DNA of 64,000 nucleotides from Mya arenaria (Eukaryota > Mollusca > Bivalvia > Myida > Myidae). The translations under genes and the position numbers were made by a program. Numbering within the stretch: position 1 is the first letter of the stretch; the number at the start of each line of letters is the position of its first letter. Where the stretch lies: positions 6,719,001-6,783,000 of the forward strand of contig NC_069131.1 of the NCBI RefSeq assembly GCF_026914265.1. The letters run 5' to 3'. Below are positions 62,040 through 64,000 of the stretch, in pieces. Under the pieces are notes generated by a model. That model was not told the origin of the DNA and ran no database searches. It was given only the letters and a program-made list of their open reading frames with translations.

Positions 62040-62150
62040 ATAAAACGTTATAACGGCAGTGATATATCTTATATTCTCGTTCAACGTCATAAGGTCAGTG
62101 ATATTTCTTTTATTCTTATAGGTCAGTTATTAGGAAATATATCTGATATA
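62040..62150. repeat. 33 bp-family repeats, ~3 decayed units
   Basis: aacg(t/g)...cagtgatat(a/t)tctt...cgttcaacgtcataagg recur, clearly related to 54375-54605. A perfect 12-base palindrome TCGCCTAGGCGA follows at 62161-62172. Confidence 0.6.
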
Positions 62151-62449
62151 CTATGCCAAATCGCCTAGGCGAATTTTTCATACTACTCCAACTATTTAGA
62201 CAAGTCCTATACAGTACACCTCAGTCACGATACGTTCAACTGACATTGAAACTAATCACGTGTAAGGAAGTTCAAATTTATATGAAATTTAAGCTAACAA
62301 AATTGATCCAAAACAGACATGATTGGATGGTGTTCGAATCTAATTTAATTTATTTTTGTTTGTAATTATTTGTTGATTTTATCGCAAAACACTTATGCTC
62401 ATTGCGAGATTATTTGGTCGTGATCCTTAAACGCATATTCTCAAATTTG

Positions 62450-64000
62450 AAGTGAGTTGTAGAAATGCCCGTTAACTAAAAAAAAGATTAACTCATTTAT
62501 GCTGACTGTTTCAAGGTGGTAACCTAAGATAATTTATTAATAAAGTTGTGTTGATTCAAATGTAGTCCGTCTTTATTGTTTTTGACGATGTGTATGTCTA
62601 CAAAAATACATTTGATCGGACAGATCATACAAGAACGATGGTTTATCTTAAAAAAGATGAAAGCATTTCTCACCCATACAAGTAATTCGAACGAGAAATA
62701 TATGAAGCATATGTAGCTGCTTCCGTGAATAAATGTTTGATGGATTTCACAATGACATAAAGGTGAATGCCAACAGTTGCTCACCTCAACCAAATATAGG
62801 CTTGCTTCACACGTGTACATTGCTCTTGGCAACCTGTGTACCAAGTAGTATTTATATATTTGAAAGTGTATGCAAACAAATGCAAATATTCATATATTGT
62901 TAGTCAGTTTGAGACCCTTGGACGATATTAACGTACACCCTGGTAAAGGGTTGCAGGAAAAGCATACAAAACTATCAATTCTACGGTTTACATGATCAGG
63001 TGTTTAAAGTATATTTCATAATTTGCGACAGACGATTTTAACATTATACATGATTTAAAAAGCATTCGATATAAAATTAGGTAGATGACAAACCGTTACA
63101 AGAATAGGTTTATGAATGTAATGTGTATGATAACATCCATTTAATGGACTTCCAGTGGTGATTGCTCCTATTTTGGTCTATTTTGTTTACTTTATCATTC
63201 ATACAATCATTTTGAGACTGTAAGAATGCAGTCTGAAACCTTTACTTTATTTGGGTGAATTATTTAGGATTAATGTTTTTATCAATTTTAAGGAGTTTTC
63301 ACTGTTGATCCGGCTAACATTTTTACACAAAAAAATTGTATGTATTCTGTTTATTTTGACAAAATGAAAGTTGTTTTAAATTTTCTGGAATACTCTTTAC
63401 ATTTGAAAAATTTAATATGTCAGTTTGCCATCTTGTGAGATCTAAGAACACTTTTTATGTTTCCATAATTGACATTTTTTCACCTTTGAGAATTCTGCGT
63501 GTATTATGTTAACATGTTATTTCAAAAACTGCATTGATTTTCATGCAGGGGAATTGGTCAAGGATTTTGCTGAATATCACCACTTAGTAATACAATTTTT
63601 TACCCCGCCCACTCCTCTTGCGAGGTTCATCTTCCATTGAAGTTTGAGGGTGTCGCCTGCAGGTTTTGATCATCGTGTATAATACATATGACAGTGAAAA
63701 TACAATTGTAGAGGTTTGATAACAACCGTTCATAAAACTTATCAGGTCAATTCGTATTTTAGTGACATGATAAACTGAAAACTTCACTGACAAGCTTTAA
63801 AGTCAAGCAATACACTATGCCCTTGGATAAAAGCCATACAGACTGCCAACGACGGCCACACATCCCCACAAGGCGCAATAAGCCCTGTTGCCAAACATTT
63901 ATCTACGTTGTTGGGTCAGTCAGTGTCACAAGGCAACAAGCTCTGATATATAACTCTTAAACATGACATTGGGGTTACTGCTTTTGAACAGTCGTATGAA
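62450..64000. repeat. Right-hand duplication unit R4, cut by the window end
   Basis: It starts with aagttgtgttgattcaaatg (about 62544) and continues with ccaaatataggcttgcttc (about 62790), gggttgcagg (about 62947), gttacaagaatagg (about 63096), ggagttttcactgttgatccggc (about 63292) and 88 bp-type motifs (about 63825-63950). The series of units therefore continues to the right of this window. Confidence 0.8.

Larger units (their letters stand above)
55200..62150. repeat. Right-hand duplication unit R3
   Basis: It has the same order of landmarks as R2: ccaaatattggcttg (about 55271), aaactgggttgcagg (about 55525), gcaacaagaataggg (about 55671), ggagttttcactgttgatcc (about 55868), expanded 88 bp array, gtttactcttcgattagtt (about 59136), gcttttctgggtaatttg (about 59847), hairpin (60420), 33 bp repeats and palindrome (61621). 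It carries a private Helentron-like insert (58080-58950) and lacks mariner. A 107-codon plus frame at 59933-60256 is broken in R1 and R2. Confidence 0.8.

Overview
This looks like a gene-poor, A+T-rich stretch of a nuclear animal genome. The evidence is two intact eukaryotic tRNA-Ala genes with internal A and B boxes, a mariner-family DNA transposon remnant, an L1/Tx1-like LINE with endonuclease and reverse transcriptase, a second LINE relic, a likely tRNA-derived SINE, and many minisatellites. A mollusc, probably a bivalve, is my best guess from the style of the LINE C-termini and of the degenerate repeats rich in AGGTCA and its complement TGACCT. That is inference and cannot be proven from the window. 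No intact protein-coding gene is supported. The best non-transposon coding candidate is a cysteine-rich region on the minus strand at 2545-3022, split by one apparent 1-base frameshift.

Layout. 1-5.9 kb: a 24-unit ~70 bp minisatellite (800-2470) carrying a palindromic E-box in nearly every unit, the candidate coding region, and an exact 71 bp tandem doublet. 5.9-12.7 kb: two related blocks, each made of a ~38-42 bp minisatellite, then a tRNA-Ala(CGC) gene, then a degenerate repeat with AGGTCA-type motifs. The second block's minisatellite is about 3.3 kb long. 13.0-13.8 kb: a promoter- or LTR-like island. 14.2-40.4 kb: at least three diverged copies (A, B, C) of a ~7 kb unit. Copy C is split by a decayed LINE at about 35.6-38.2 kb. 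40.4-43.2 kb: a 49 bp minisatellite of about 50 copies. 43.2-64 kb: a second set of ~6-7 kb units (R1-R4) with a further piece of the first unit at 47.1-48.2 kb. Individual copies carry private insertions: mariner in R2, a Helentron-like element in R3, and unknown inserts in A and B.

The main biological story is structural. The window is a mosaic of segmental tandem duplications, and short sequences present once or twice in one copy are expanded into minisatellites in another: 49 bp in C, 88 bp in R3, 79 bp in R1/R2, ~57 bp in C. The window therefore preserves 'before' and 'after' states of minisatellite birth, and empty sites for several transposon insertions. Nearly all open reading frames here are by-products of repeats whose unit is a multiple of three, or lacks stops in all frames, or are antisense shadows of the LINE. 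Similarity statements come from reading by eye, not from computed alignments, and boundaries of large repeats are good to about 50-100 bases.
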